From the NCBI RefSeq assembly GCF_018873765.1, contig NC_057925.1, positions 10,737,568 to 10,801,567 of the forward strand: a stretch of 64,000 nucleotides of DNA, in the 5' to 3' direction. Both the position numbers and the translations under genes were made by a program. Below the pieces are notes generated by a model. That model searched no databases. It had not been told where the DNA came from and saw nothing but the letters and a program-made list of their open reading frames with translations. This DNA is from Telopea speciosissima (lineage: Eukaryota; Streptophyta; Magnoliopsida; Proteales; Proteaceae). Positions 1-11,302 of the stretch are shown here, in pieces (the first letter of the stretch is position 1; each line of letters starts with the position of its first letter).

Positions 1-390
1 CTATCGTCTTTCTTTCAATTCCCTGTACGTTCTTTCTATTTTTAAAGGTGGTTCATTTCTTTTCTTTCAAAGTTGGAATCTATTCAAATTGTCTAAATCA
101 AAAATGGATATTCTGGATTTTGAATTCACCTTTTATATTTTTTAAATTACCAAAATGCACCTGAGAGAAGTTAACTGTACAAAATTAATAAAACTACCTT
201 GAAGAAACTTCAAAATTCATTAATTGGTTGTATTTTATTATAAAATATCTATAATTGACCATTCTTTTGTCACTACAAGAAAACAACTTAATTTTTTTTG
301 GTAGAAAGAAAACAGCTTAATAGCGACGGTAATTACCACAGCAAAATGCCCAAAAACTATCATTATTTAAACCAACTATTATTTTTTTGG

Positions 391-556
391 GTAAAAGTTC
401 TCTATCCGGGAGTGTGGCCTACGCCAGTACTCCCTTGAGTGATGAGTCTATCCCTTTCCTTCCCATGTGAAAAGACACATTTGCCTCCTTGTTTTAAGGA
501 GGAGAGAGATAGACACGTGGGATCGGAGTACAGACGTAGGCCACACTCTTGTACAA
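391..556. repeat. Foldback MITE-like hairpin
   Basis: The arms GAGTGTGGCCTACG (near 410) and CGTAGGCCACACTC (ending near 548) are perfect reverse complements. Shorter GTACTCC/GGAGTAC pairs lie just inside them. The segment is absent from the equivalent place in the second copy of the block, which suggests an insertion. No coding content. Confidence 0.6.
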
Positions 557-785
557 AAAACTGCTTCCCTATTTTTTTAATCGCAGAGATCCCTCGCGAA
601 TTGCATTGTAACTATTTAATCTTGGTGATTCATGGTTCTTATCGTGTTTGTCACTTTTAGCAACAGTAAAAAAAAATACCACCGTGAGAAAAGTCTAAAT
701 AGCAGCGGCAATTAGCACTACTAAGTACCATTATTTATAATTAATAATCCATAATTGATTATTTTTAGCGGTTATAATTACGAAT

Positions 786-955
786 CGTTATCCCTTTCAA
801 TTCGCTGTCCCCTTCAATTCCTCCAATTCCTCACATGGGGATAGAAATGACCACCCTACCCCTGCCCGAAAACACTGCCCAAGGTGGGATCCACTCTCCC
901 TATTAGAGTAATTGGAGGTGCACACGAATTGGAGGTGATAATTATTCCTATAATT
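786..955. repeat. Foldback element, GGGTAGAAATGACC family
   Basis: The arms contain TCCTCCAATTCC and its partner ATTGGAGG. The core has a GTAGAAATGACCACCCTACCCC-like stretch followed by a short GC-rich hairpin (ACACTGCCC, then GGTGGG). A related element lies at 6838-6990, and partial relatives at 5796-6010 and 6302-6440. Confidence 0.5.
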
Positions 956-1948
956 ACAACCACTATTAGAAAGCATTTTATTATTTCAGAAATATTAATT
1001 TTATTATTTATCGCTCTTAATTGATAATTTATGGCAGTAGTAATTAATATATTACCGCCACTTTATTATGTTATATCCCGATAGTATTATATTACCACCA
1101 TGGATTATAGATATATAACAACGGTAAGTGATTTTTGTTTTTTTGGTACGATGAAGATTTATTGATGAGAATCATGTGTACAACCAGTGGCTTCAGATAA
1201 ACAAAGATCATCAACCCACGGAATGGTAATCAGCCAATCTGTCATACACATGATAGATAGGGCCTTCCTTGCCGGTAAGTGATTACCATTGCTAGATATG
1301 GTAGATTGCTCTACACAAACAGATTTTTTTTATCGTTGCATGCCGAGCTTATTATATAGCCATGCTTCTAAGTATTGCTATTGTGATAATACCAGTTTTG
1401 TATGTAACCGATTTCGATATTCTATCAATATTATATCGGTGATACGGTACAGACAAGGGGTGCAATGGTCAAAAAATCTATTTTTTAAGGAGATTCAGAG
1501 GTAATTTTATCCGATATGACTAATCCATTTTGATACCATAGCGATATAATAACGGTTTTGCAAGTGACCGATACCCGATCCGATACGGTACACTAAAACC
1601 ATGTATATAGCAGTGGTAAAAAAATTACTTCTGCTCTGGGAGCCTTTCTGTCTCCAAAATCTTGTAAGGAATTTTTAACAATCTTTTTAGATAACACCAT
1701 GATTAAGCTTTTCAGTGACACTTGGTTCCCTCTAAATCAGACAAAGATATGAATTTAAAAAAATTTAAGGAGAAGGAGAAAAAGCACGTGCCGACTCACG
1801 TAAGTTTCAAATGTGGATCAACACATGAGTTGACCTTGTTTAGTTGGATGGTTAGCCGGCGAGACACATTGACACACGTGGCGTGTGTGATAACTGTGTG
1901 CACGCCGCGCGTGAGGGAGCGTAGCTAGTTGAAAAAAGACAAAATGTG

Positions 1949-3334
1949 GGGTTTTTTCATCTTCCTGAGGTTTGACGTAATTATGAACAAATCTCACTTT
2001 TCAAAAATACTACATATCCCCTTGAGGTTCTTAATAGTTAACTTATTCTTTTATTCCGTTAGTTTAGGATTAACAATGGTAAAATTAAAAGGAAAATTGA
2101 TCAAATTGCCCTAATCTTCCCCAAATTGTTTCCCTTATTTTTTGTTCTTGAAGAATCCTAACCTACAACTAAAACCTCTTCACCCTTTCACTACTTCTTC
2201 TCCTTCTAAACCTAATTGAATTACGGTTCCACCATGGCCATGGACCATCGAGACGATCTCAGAACAATGAGAACACAGGTCTCAGTATGGATTCATCCTT
2301 GCAAGACCAGACAACTAAACCTAAAAAGTCTCGCCGTAAAAAGTCCAAGAATTTAAATAACGGACTTTGTCCAACTTCACCATTAAAATCCATGGGAATT
2401 TAAGGAAGAGGACAAAGGGAATCATGGAATTTCTTGAGAAATTATTGATTTCCATGATTTTCTTTGTAAAGCAGCAAAATTTTATAGTAATTTTTCATGA
2501 TCCCTTTCAAGGATTCATGCTTTCGGTTTATAGCCCACCACAACACCAAACCAGAGATGACTTCCTCAATTGATTCAATCTTATCTTGGAACTAACTACT
2601 ACTAAATTTGAAATAATAGCAACCTGCCATTAATGTTTTGAAAGAGATTCAAGCCTTTCTTGTTGCAAACCCTTCAGCGATTGTCACCATTTTTATTGAA
2701 GATTACACAGCCATAGGGGGATTAACTAAAGTCTTCAATGCTTCAGGCCTCATGGAATTCTGGTTCCCTATGTCTCAGATGCCCAAAAATGGTAAAGATT
2801 GGTCACACCCACATCCAATCTCCAGCTGTCTCCTCATTCAAGCCCAATGAGTTGCAGAGATATGGGACATTGAGCAGAAACGAGGAAGCTTCAATGGTTC
2901 ACATCCTGCAACACCACTACCATCCTCCAAATTATCCTCTGAATGAATAGAGGGCTCTTGTGCTTTACAAGCCAATAAACAAACCATTAATGGAAATCAA
3001 ATTCGGTTTTGGCAGAAATGGATTTTGAGAGAGGGTCATGTTTCAGAAATAGAAGATGAATTTGGTTTTGGGTTTAGATGGAGAAAATGGGTTGAGAGTT
3101 TTAATTAGACTCGGTTTCAAAAATGAAAGGAGAAGGGGAAGTTATGTGCAGGTTTAAGGAAGATGAGGGCATTTTTGTCAGTTCACCCCTTGATTTTAAC
3201 ACTGTTAGACTTAGACTAACGGAATGGAGATATCTGTTAATTATTAAGAACCTCAGGAGGCACGTAGAATTTTTCAAAATTGAGGGATTTTTCCATAATT
3301 ACGTCAAACCTTAGGGGGTACGTGAAAAAAACCC
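1949..3334. mobile_element. Mutator-like element with long terminal inverted repeats and captured gene pieces (Pack-MULE candidate)
   Basis: The ends are inverted repeats of roughly 190 bp. The left arm starts GGGTTTTTTC and includes AGGTTTGACGTAATTATG, CTGAGGTTCTTAATA and TTCCGTTAGT. The right arm (about 3130-3334) carries the same words in reverse complement and ends GAAAAAAACCC. Long inverted repeats of this kind are typical of Mutator-like elements. The flanks (AAAATGTG left, TATTGTGA right) are only a weak match as an 8-9 bp target duplication. The second block copy at about 7070-7095 lacks the element, so it looks like the empty site. No transposase is present. The interior holds a PLC-like gene fragment (2620-2802) and a short Lys/Arg-rich reading frame near 2287-2400 beginning MDSSLQDQTTKPKKSRRKK. 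It is non-autonomous. Confidence 0.65.
2620..2802 (+). pseudogene. Captured fragment of a PLC-like phosphodiesterase (PI-PLC X-domain protein)
   Basis: The frame reads QPAINVLKEIQAFL, then ANPSAIVTIFIEDY, then GLTKVFNASGLMEFWFP and MPKNGKDW. These words match plant secreted PI-PLC X-domain-containing proteins, in which a conserved run (LKEIQAFL.ANPSEIVTIFIEDY) lies inside the PLC-like TIM barrel. Only about 60 codons remain. The N-terminal catalytic half and the C-terminal half are absent, and after GKDW the similarity stops. It sits inside a terminal-inverted-repeat element, so it is most likely a transduplicated exon and not a gene. The family call rests on recalled motifs, not on a search. 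Confidence 0.7.
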
Positions 3335-3410
3335 TATTGTGAAACTCTGATAAAAATCCAAAACAATCTTAAAATAACTTAACCCCCCAATAAATAATTT
3401 CTATAAATAG

Positions 3411-3780
3411 GTGAACTCCTTATTCAAAACCAATCTTTTGGACTCTAAAACCTCTTATATCCACGATGGGGATAGGAACACTCGTTTCTATCATTCGATA
3501 GCAAAGAATAATGTTCGCAAAAGAACTATTCAATATGTTTTTGATGACTATGGCACTAAAATTGAGGATCCTCGGGGAATTGCTAATGCTTTTATTATTC
3601 ATCTTAAACCGATTTACACCACGTCTAATCCTCTTGATCCTGAGTTTGTTGTCTGTCTCTTTGACCCTAATATTATTGAGGAGACATCAATCCCTCTTTA
3701 TGCCGATTACCCGATGTTGAGGAAATTAGACTAGCTGTTTTCGCTATGGGGCCTTCAAGGCTCCTGGTATAGAAGGATTC
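3411..3780 (+). pseudogene. L1-type LINE ORF2 fragment (linker before the reverse transcriptase)
   Basis: The translation contains HDGDRNTRFYHSIAKNNVRKR, the hallmark of the region between endonuclease and reverse transcriptase in plant L1 LINEs (usual form GDRNTKFFH). It continues to 3734 and breaks just before the start of the reverse transcriptase, where a frameshifted remnant (GAFKAPG-like) may follow. No upstream endonuclease or downstream RT is attached, so this is a short relic. It lies about 75 bp after the Mutator-like element. Confidence 0.75.
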
Positions 3781-3789
3781 TAGACAATC

Positions 3790-4775
3790 TTGTTGATCCA
3801 TGTAAATCTTCATGTCTACATTGTGTCGTTGTTTGATTGTGATTGCCATTATCTTCTATTATCGTTTTCGCTTCTTATTTTCTTTGATTGCATGATATGG
3901 TTCCTTGATATCAATCCAAAGCTTCCATCCACATTGAAAAGCAAAGCAATCAATAGCACGCTAGGCGATTACCAAACAAAAAATAGCACGCTAGGCCCCT
4001 TCTCTTTTAGTGGTGCCAAAAATGATGACAAAAATCCATGATGATACCATTTGATGTGAAATTCATTAATGATTTACATTCATCCATAATGAATCAACGA
4101 CCAAAAGTTATGAATATTGGTCAAGTACATATACTTTTATTTTAATGACTAAAAATTCATGATAGGTCATCCACTTTAGCTATATGATTGATATGTGGAA
4201 ACACTTCATTTTGTCACGTAAAGAATATTTTCGATAATAATAAAATAGATATTTTAAGGCTCTCTTTATTATCATTTTTTTATATTTGTTTATGATGTAT
4301 TTAAAAGACTAATTAATGAAAACTATTTTCGATCCAAAAAATGAAAACCGTTTGATAGTCGTTAGACATAATAGATTATAGAAAATTTTATAACATTTTC
4401 AAAGAAATGGGCGCAAACTATAGAAAATTAGTCTGTTTAGGAAGACATTGGGACAAAGCTCATATATAGTTTAAGTAGTGGGTGAAGAAGGGATTCTCCC
4501 TTCACCTTACTTCCATCTCAATTCCTTGAGACCTTCACAAAATCGTAACAGAGTATTCTCCCCTCCCCCCCCCCCCCTTTTATTTTAAAAAAAAAAAAAA
4601 TCAAAATAGAATATCCTTCACCAACCCGTATATAGTTTAAGCCTGCACCTTTCCTTCTGTTTTGAATCCGCCATATTCAAGTTCGGGGGTGGGCGCTAGG
4701 ACAGAGATGGGGTGATGATTTGGGGTCACAGGGACGGGAGTGGTTTGGGACATGTCCTTGTTTCCTCTTTTATTA
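3790..4775. other. Intergenic AT-rich DNA
   Basis: No gene or clear repeat structure was recognised. A run of C followed by T/A homopolymers lies at about 4561-4602. An 83-codon open frame (3790-4041) has no recognisable motifs and is probably chance. Confidence 0.5.
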
Positions 4776-5076
4776 TTCTCTTTCTTTCGCTTCCCTTTCG
4801 TTCTTTCTATTTTTAAAGGTGATTCATTTCTTTTCTTTTGAAGTTGGAATCTATTGCATGTTTCGAATTTTCTAAAATCAAAAAATGGATATTCTGGATT
4901 TCAAATTCACTTTTTATATTTTTTAAATTACTATAACACAGAGAATTTTTAATTGAACAAAATTAATAAAACTACCCTGAAGAAACTTCAAACTTAATAA
5001 ATTAGGTGTATTTTATTATAAAATATCAATTATTTGAAGATGGTACAAAAATGTATTTATTTGACCATTATTTTAT

Positions 5077-5698
5077 CACTACAATAATTACCATTGTAAA
5101 ACGTCTAAAAATTGCATTATTTAAATTACCCCCTGTCTAGCACCTTGTCTGAGCGGGGGTAAGACGGTCATTATGCGCATAGCCTTGTCACATTGCACAG
5201 GCTGCTACGGGCAGCTGGACCGTAGGAGATCTGGATCCCTAAACCAACTACTATTTTTTAATCGTAAGAATCCCCCACGAATTGTGTCTTAGCTGTTTAA
5301 TCTCGGTGATTCATGGTTCTTACCGTGTTTGTCATTTTTAGTAGGAGTTAAAAAATACTGCCGCGACAAAAATCTAAATAGCAGCGGCAATTAGCACTAT
5401 TAAATACCATTATTTATAATTAATAATCTGGGATATAATTACAACCACTATTACAAAGCATTTTATTATTTCAGAAAAATTAATTTTATTATTTATCGGT
5501 CTTAATAGATAATGTATGGCGGCAGTAATTAATATAACAACGGTAAATGATTACCACTGCTAGGTATAGTAGATTCTTCTCCATAGCACAGATTTTTTTT
5601 TATCGTTGCATGCACGGATCATATAGCAGTGGTAAAAAACAAATACTTCCGCTCTAGGCTCCGCCTTTCTATCATCAAAGCACCGTTTTATTGTAGTG
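5077..5698. mobile_element. Small non-autonomous CACTA-like element
   Basis: The element starts CACTACAATAA and ends TTATTGTAGTG, a perfect 11-bp terminal inverted repeat with the CACTA signature. Subterminal ACCATTG, GCGGCAATTAGCAC and GGTAAATGATTACCACTGC words resemble the short subterminal repeats of this superfamily. The flanking trinucleotides are TAT and TAC, an imperfect 3-bp target duplication. No coding sequence is present. Confidence 0.6.
5126..5262. repeat. GC-rich foldback fragment nested in the CACTA-like element
   Basis: Contains GGGGGTAAGACGGT and GGGCAGCTGGACCGTA-like words that recur in the hairpin at 37273-37460. It appears to be half of that palindromic family, inserted in the CACTA-like element. 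Confidence 0.45.
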
Positions 5699-6011
5699 TA
5701 CGTGTTTTTTCGATTGTGTGGGTCCTACAATTATAAGGATTTTTAACAATCTTTTTAGCTGAATTAATACCCAAATTCCTCAAATTTCATTCTATTAGAT
5801 GACAGAAAATTATCCTCTCAGGTTTCTTGACCCGTACAGTTCCTTAGTGCCTCTAATAAGAGGGGGTTGGATCTCACTTAGACAGTGTGTTCAGGGAATT
5901 TTTATCACCTGCGGTTCCCTTATCCGATACGGTTCCCTAGTGCCTCTAATAGAAGGGGGTGAATCCCACCTAGGCAGTGTGTTCGATCAAGGGGTGGAAT
6001 GGTCATTTCAG

Positions 6012-6290
6012 CTAGGGGTGTAAATGAATAGTCGAAATCCATTTTCGTATTCGTATTCGTATCCATTTAGCACTATCCGAATCCGTTCGAAAGCTAAACG
6101 GATGCGAATACGGATAGGCTATAGCTATCCGAAAAACTATATTTATATATAAACGGATAAAATATTCGATTCGTATCCATGTCCGTATCTGTTTAGCACT
6201 ATCCGAATCCGTCCGATAGCTAATCGGATGCGGATGCGGATGTGGATGAGGATATAGCACTATCCGAGCCGAATCCGATCCGTTTACAGT
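6012..6290. repeat. Degenerate tandem repeat built on TATCCGAATCCG
   Basis: Repeated CACTATCCGAATCCG, CGTATTCGTATTCG and GGATGCGGATG units fill the interval and form both direct and inverted pairs. The 82-codon minus frame over it (His-Pro repeats) is a by-product of the repeat. A related stretch occurs in gene 2 intron 12 near 42140-42260. Confidence 0.6.
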
Positions 6291-6639
6291 CCTAATTTTA
6301 GTCCCCCTATGAGAAAAATCGCATAATCATACCGATCAGCGAACCTCAGGGGATAGTGTTCAAACAGGGGATAAAGTGATCATTTTTACTCCCCATGAGA
6401 GAAATCGTACAAACTGTACCGAGCAGGGAACATAAAAGGATAAAGATCCTTAGATAACACCATGAATAAGTTTTTTTTTTGGACAGGATGAATAAGTTTT
6501 TTCAGTTACCCTTGGTTCGTCAAAAAATTGAAGGAAGAAAGAGACAAAAAAATTAAAAAAACACGTGCTGACTTCTACATTACGTTTGTGCTGATGTCAG
6601 ATTGAGTCATTGTGGTTCAACCTTTGAATGGACCTTTGT

Positions 6640-6785
6640 TTGCAGGGGAAAATTATCTGGGGGCGGTGCTGTGCGCATCGTGCGGCGCAGCACTGCCCAT
6701 GTGTGCACAGTGGGCTTCATCATGGACACATGGACGGTGATGCGCCACACGATGCGCACAGCACCCCCCCAATATTGGGAGCGAT
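6640..6785. repeat. GC-rich foldback hairpin
   Basis: The arms GGTGCTGTGCGCATCGTG (about 6664) and CACGATGCGCACAGCACC (ending about 6765) are reverse complements, with GCGGCGCA/TGCGCC pairs just inside. The short open frames on both strands here come from the palindrome. Confidence 0.65.
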
Positions 6786-6837
6786 AACGATTCGTTTGTA
6801 GGATGGTCGGCTGGCGACACACATTGATAACATGGCG

Positions 6838-6990
6838 GATCTTTATCCCCTCAATTTCCTCAATTCCATCTAATAGGGGGTAGAAATGACCACCCTACCC
6901 CTTACCCAAACACACTGCCCGGGTGGGGGCCACCTCCCTCTATTAGATGGAATCGAGAAATTGATGGGCAGACAAATTAAGGTGATAATT
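6838..6990. repeat. Foldback element, GGGTAGAAATGACC family
   Basis: The left arm CAATTCCATCTAATAG and right arm CTATTAGATGGAAT are reverse complements (6859-6873 and 6939-6953). The GC-rich core is the same as in 786-955. Confidence 0.6.
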
Positions 6991-7340
6991 TTCCGTACTT
7001 CCCACCATGGCGTGTGTGATAGACTGATAGCAGTGTGCAAGCCGCATGTGTGAGGGCGCGTAGCCATTGAAAAAGTATTAAAAATGTAGACAAATTTTGA
7101 TAAAAATACAAAACAATCCTAAAATCACCGAACTCCTCAAGAAATAATTTCTATAAATAGAAAACCAATCTTTTGGACTCCAAGAAACCTATGTTGAACC
7201 CTTAAATAATATAAAATTACCATAAGGCCCTTGAAACACTAAAAAAATCCAAAAATTCTTAAAATGAGAAAAAATATATAAATAAATTTTATAATCCTCA
7301 AAAAAACCTTATAAGTCCTAGAAGACTTGTGGAAGGATCC

Positions 7341-7518
7341 GACTCCTCTACTTCCACCTGCACAGAACTATCGTGTGCCCCCACACACAAGTGCGGCAAA
7401 AAGTACCATCTTACCCCCACTGGGCAAGGCACTCAGGCAGGGGTAAGGCGGTATATTCCGCCTTGCTTGTGTGTGGGGGGCGCACACCGCAGTAGGGGCA
7501 GGCAGAAGTAGAGGAGTC
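7341..7518. repeat. Palindromic MITE, GACTCCTCTACTTCC family
   Basis: Starts GACTCCTCTACTTCCACCTGC and ends GCAGAAGTAGAGGAGTC. Inner pairs (CCCCCACACACAAG with CTTGTGTGTGGGGG, and CTTACCCC with GGGGTAAG) make almost the whole unit self-complementary. A second member is at 29141-29317. Related cores occur at 5126-5262 and 37273-37460. Confidence 0.7.
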
Positions 7519-7976
7519 AAATTGCTTGAGGAAAGCCTTAGAAAGTAAAAAAAAAATATCCAATTAGTGTCAGAACTCTTGATTTTGCATTGAGGGATCA
7601 TTGCAACTTGGGGCCACACATCATGAACTCAAGAACATTCTTTTGGCATATTTTTTTAGGATTTTTAATGCTAGTTGAATCTATTTTCTTTTCTGTAGGT
7701 ATACGAGAAATGTATACCTTTGAGGTAGCACTTCTCAAGTTCCTTGTTGGAAGAGAGGAAAAATGGTTTTCTTGGGAGTTGTCACCTAGATAAGGGTTTA
7801 AAAGCCATAAATGGCTATACCTTAGGGGAAAGAATGAACTCCAATGGTTAACGCTTTGGTCTGCCTAAATCTCTGGGTAGGTTCAGGGTTATGGATTGTG
7901 AAGGTGTTAAACATATCCAATCTGCCCTACCGGAGGCGAATCTCCTTCTATTTAGATCATTCTTAAATTTATTAGT
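7519..7976. other. Intergenic DNA without recognised content
   Basis: Nothing identifiable. It separates the MITE-rich left block from the duplicated gene 1 unit. Confidence 0.5.
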
Positions 7977-10900
7977 CTTACTGACTAATCCTTTATACTA
8001 GCATGCATAGTAGACTTACTGAAATAAATTAAACCAGTCTACGTTGCTAGGTTGGAAAGCACATAAAGCATGTGAAAGCATATAAACTAATATATATAAA
8101 CATGATACAAATGGAATATATGAAAAAGCAAATTATATACATGAGAGAGACAGAATTTTGCCAAGATGCCTATATACCCTTACTAGGGATCTGGTCATGT
8201 GTAATTGACGCAGTAGAAGGATGGATGGGCGAGATACCATTCTAGCACAAACGAACCTTGAACCCACAAGATAGAAGATAAGGACGAAAAATGACAGATT
8301 TCAATAGATTTCAAGATAACCCTTTACAAACCCCAAAGAGACCTTAGATAATAGGTCAAGATACATTTTGAACTAATAAAAGTGGGCTAAAATTCAAAAT
8401 TCAAAAATTGCACCCAAATTTTGAAGCACCAGATGGTCTTGAAAACGAAGGGTTTTTTGGGTGGATACTTTTGTTGAATCAGGTTACTCTCATAATTTGT
8501 AGATCTCTACACGCCATTTTCAAAAAGATATTATAGTAGCGAATCGAATGAGAAATGACAAAGTTACACCATCCGGAAGTTCACCTTGGGATTTTCAGTA
8601 TTTTCTACCATATCAAGTGACTTTCTGTTAGTTCAGAGAATCCAAGAACTAAACCGATACTTTCTCTACATCAGTAATGTAGGCAGCTTGGTTGCAATCA
8701 CATCAGAATCCCAACTCTAAGATGTATTTTCGGTATTTTCCAATTTTTCAAGATTTTTTAAGACTCTTTCTTAGGGTTTTTTAGAACTATTTGTAGATTT
8801 CAGGGTTCTCCAAAGCTTTGGGATTTTAATTGGTTAGAGGTGTGTTTTGAACTGTTAACTAATGCCTTATTTATAGCCTCTAAAGAGGGGTATTTTTTTT
8901 GTAATTTACCAACGGTGGCACCACCAAGGGGCTCTGGCGGCAACACCAGGACTCCTTGGTGGTGTCACCAAGGGTCTTGCTACATGGCAAGCCCGGTTGG
9001 CAAGAAAACTTTGATTTGCTGAGTTTTGTTGCTTTATTGGCTGATTTTTAGGCGGTGATTTCGAGAGATCTCATTATCGGAATTTATGATCCATATAGTT
9101 TTAGAAATGTATTTCCATGTAATATCCAATGATGTGAAGATCGATAAAATTTTTTACTAAGAACACAATCAAAACCATGCCCAAAGAAGGGGACGTAAAA
9201 ATAGTAATTTTGATGAGATGATGGCAAAACAATGTCATTTGCAATAGAGCCTAGATTCAGGCTAAATATGATAAAACAGACATATCAAAAAGGTATCATA
9301 CGATTCAGATAAGGTTTAGGTAATCAACTCATTCTAGTAAAAAATGGTCATTTTTCACTGTACAACCTCTAAGAGCAGCGCTAGGCTCAATTTATCTAGA
9401 GGGCCCTCTAGAGTGACAAAATTGAGTGTCTATATAATTTTCATTTGATTTTATTTAAACCATTGAAGTAATTGCAAAATGAACACCAAAGGATTAGTTT
9501 TGCTCTAATTTGTGATACAAAATTTTCAAGCTTTTTTGGTTTAGTTTGGATTTATTATGGTGTTTTCTTGTGGTTTCTAGGTAATTTACAATTTTTTATG
9601 ACGGTTATTTTTTAGTATATTTCCATTATTTGAACAATTTATTTTATCAATAAAAAATATCTTCTAATAGGCTAGGCCATTATAGATGGCCACGCATTGA
9701 GGAATCTATGCAGTAGCAATTTTTTTTTTTCCCTTCAAATCATTTGGGTTGATCTACATTCCTTTGAGGTCCTTTTTTTTGTGTGGTTGTGTAGAAAAGT
9801 TCTTTCTATAGGACGTTGCTTTATCTTGAATATTGATTTCAACCAATCATAACAAGTCAATTTTAATCTCTTTTTTCTTACCATAAAAAGAATAAAAAAT
9901 TAATCTCTTTTTGGCTTAAAATCTTAATAAAAAGTATTTTGTACGGAAAATAAAGACTCACATTTTTTGTTTACACAGCGGTTGTATTAAACTCATACAG
10001 TATCATTGCTATACATATTTTATTATGCCGAATTTTCAAAAAGTATAATTATCGTCTGATTCGTTTAATTGACGTATGTATCTGTACCCATTTTACTGGT
10101 GTTCCCGAACTTACTAAGGTTCTAATCCTATGTTGAATATGCAACATGGTGAGATAACTCTTTTATTTTATTTTATAAATATTCATGATCTAATAAAATA
10201 TCAAATAAATAGAAGATCAATTTTCATCGAGTGGACTGGGTTCCTATGAACTTCTTTGGCTGTAACTTGACAAGTTCTCGATCTCATGGTCAAAATTTTC
10301 CTTGGAGTAATTTGGAATCAAATTTTTTGTGGATTCTTAATTGACCTTAATTTAGGTGGTGACTTAATGTCTTTAGAAAAACCCCTAAAATCTTTTTAGA
10401 AGAATGATCGAATTTATTAATAGCCACTTAACGTCTTTAGAAGCTCCCTTTCCTTCATAGAGTGTAACAATGAATTTTGCCACCACGAAGATGCTATCGG
10501 TAGTGATGGAATAATTACCATTCTGCCCACATGAAATAAGAAATCTCATCTATATTGATGTCTCTACACTTGCTCTCATTGACCCCCGCATTGGTGCAAG
10601 AGTTACATTATTAGGCAATGATGTGGGGCGTACCTAGTACACAAGGCTCCCGCCACTATGGGGTATGGGAAGAGTCATAATGTACACAACTTCATCCTTG
10701 GTTTTCGCAGAGAGGCTGTTTCCAGACTCGAACCCATGACCACTTGGTCACAATGAACAACCTTTCTTTGCACTCGAACCGTGAGCATTGGCAGCGATCT
10801 CTTGCCCCAAAAATATAAATATTTTGGACCGAATCAAGTTGGATCAAAACAGGTTGACCCAACCCAGACTAATTCGGACCAAGCCAAGCCATCCTAACAC

Positions 10901-11203
10901 CTAGCCTACATCATCCCTACCCCACTTACCACTTACCACTTCACCTCGTCTTCCCTACACCACTTGCCACCTCACCCTTTCCCATTTACAAAATGAGAAG
11001 CCTTCTCTTAGTATATTCTTTTCCAAAAGTCTTTATCCCCTTCCCTATCTCTGTTTTAGCCTTATAGACCTCTAGACCCCTCTCCTATTCCACTGTCTCG
11101 GTTGCTTTCAGCATTATCCCACCGAGACCTCCTTCCCTCACTTTTGACAGTAGGCCACTTAAAAAAAGTAAGAACCCACGCTCTCCTGCGGTCTTGCCAC
11201 CCC

Positions 11204-11204
<1 letters not shown>
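7977..11204. repeat. 5' flank of the gene 1 unit; matches 43318-46462
   Basis: About 3.2 kb of AT-rich non-coding DNA collinear with 43318-46462 and only slightly diverged. Shared landmarks are the ACTGACTAATCCTTTATACT start, the ACCACCAAGGGGCTCTGGC stretch near 8920, the SINE near 10700, and the CTTCCCTATCTCTG stretch near 11040. The match stops exactly where the C run begins. No coding sequence recognised. Confidence 0.8.
10624..10775 (-). mobile_element. Au-like SINE
   Basis: On the minus strand there is a tRNA-like head with box A-like TGACCAAGTGG and box B GGTTCGAGTCTGG. It is followed by a body reading AAACAGCCTCTCTGCG, then GGCGGGAGCCTTGTG and GGTACGCCCC. This order is that of the angiosperm Au SINE family, which moves by LINE machinery. 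A duplicate lies at 45864-46006. Confidence 0.65.

Positions 11205-11301
<97 letters not shown>
11205..11301. repeat. Homopolymer run of 97 C
   Basis: An uninterrupted C run preceded by CCCT and followed by GACCAGGGC. Its left flank matches sequence ending at 46462 and its right flank matches sequence from about 53596. It sits where the other unit copy has 7.1 kb. It may be a real slippage tract, but an assembly or consensus artefact is equally possible. The proline/glycine-only frames across it are not genes. Confidence 0.9.

Positions 11302-11302
<1 letters not shown>

Larger units (their letters stand above)
1..1948. repeat. First copy of a duplicated non-coding block, with a CACTA-like left end
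   Basis: No gene is visible. The block matches 4776-7080 in order: the opening CT/TTTAAAGGTG stretch, the AATTAATAAAACTACC stretch, the GCAGCGGCAATTAGCAC stretch and the GTGTGTGATA stretch all recur there. At 271 it has CACTACAAGA, a CACTA-type end, followed by subterminal ACGGTAATTACC-like motifs. No matching right end was found in this copy, while the second copy keeps both ends. Internal foldback insertions are listed separately. The small open frames here have no recognisable content. Confidence 0.6.
4776..7190. repeat. Second copy of the duplicated non-coding block
   Basis: It is collinear with 1-1948 plus 3335-3440. It starts with the same CTTTCTTTC...TTTAAAGGTG stretch and ends with the same AATAATTTCTATAAATAG and CCAATCTTTTGGACTC words. 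It lacks the Mutator-like element and the 391-556 hairpin. It has its own insertions: the hairpin at 5126-5262, the TATCCG-rich repeat at 6012-6290 and the GC-rich hairpin at 6640-6785. Confidence 0.6.

Noticed and set aside
2638..2850. PLC-like frame as an intact gene
   Set aside because: Only about 60 codons of a family several hundred residues long, enclosed by inverted repeats.
6012..6260. His-Pro and Arg-rich minus-strand frame
   Set aside because: Produced by the degenerate TATCCG tandem repeat.
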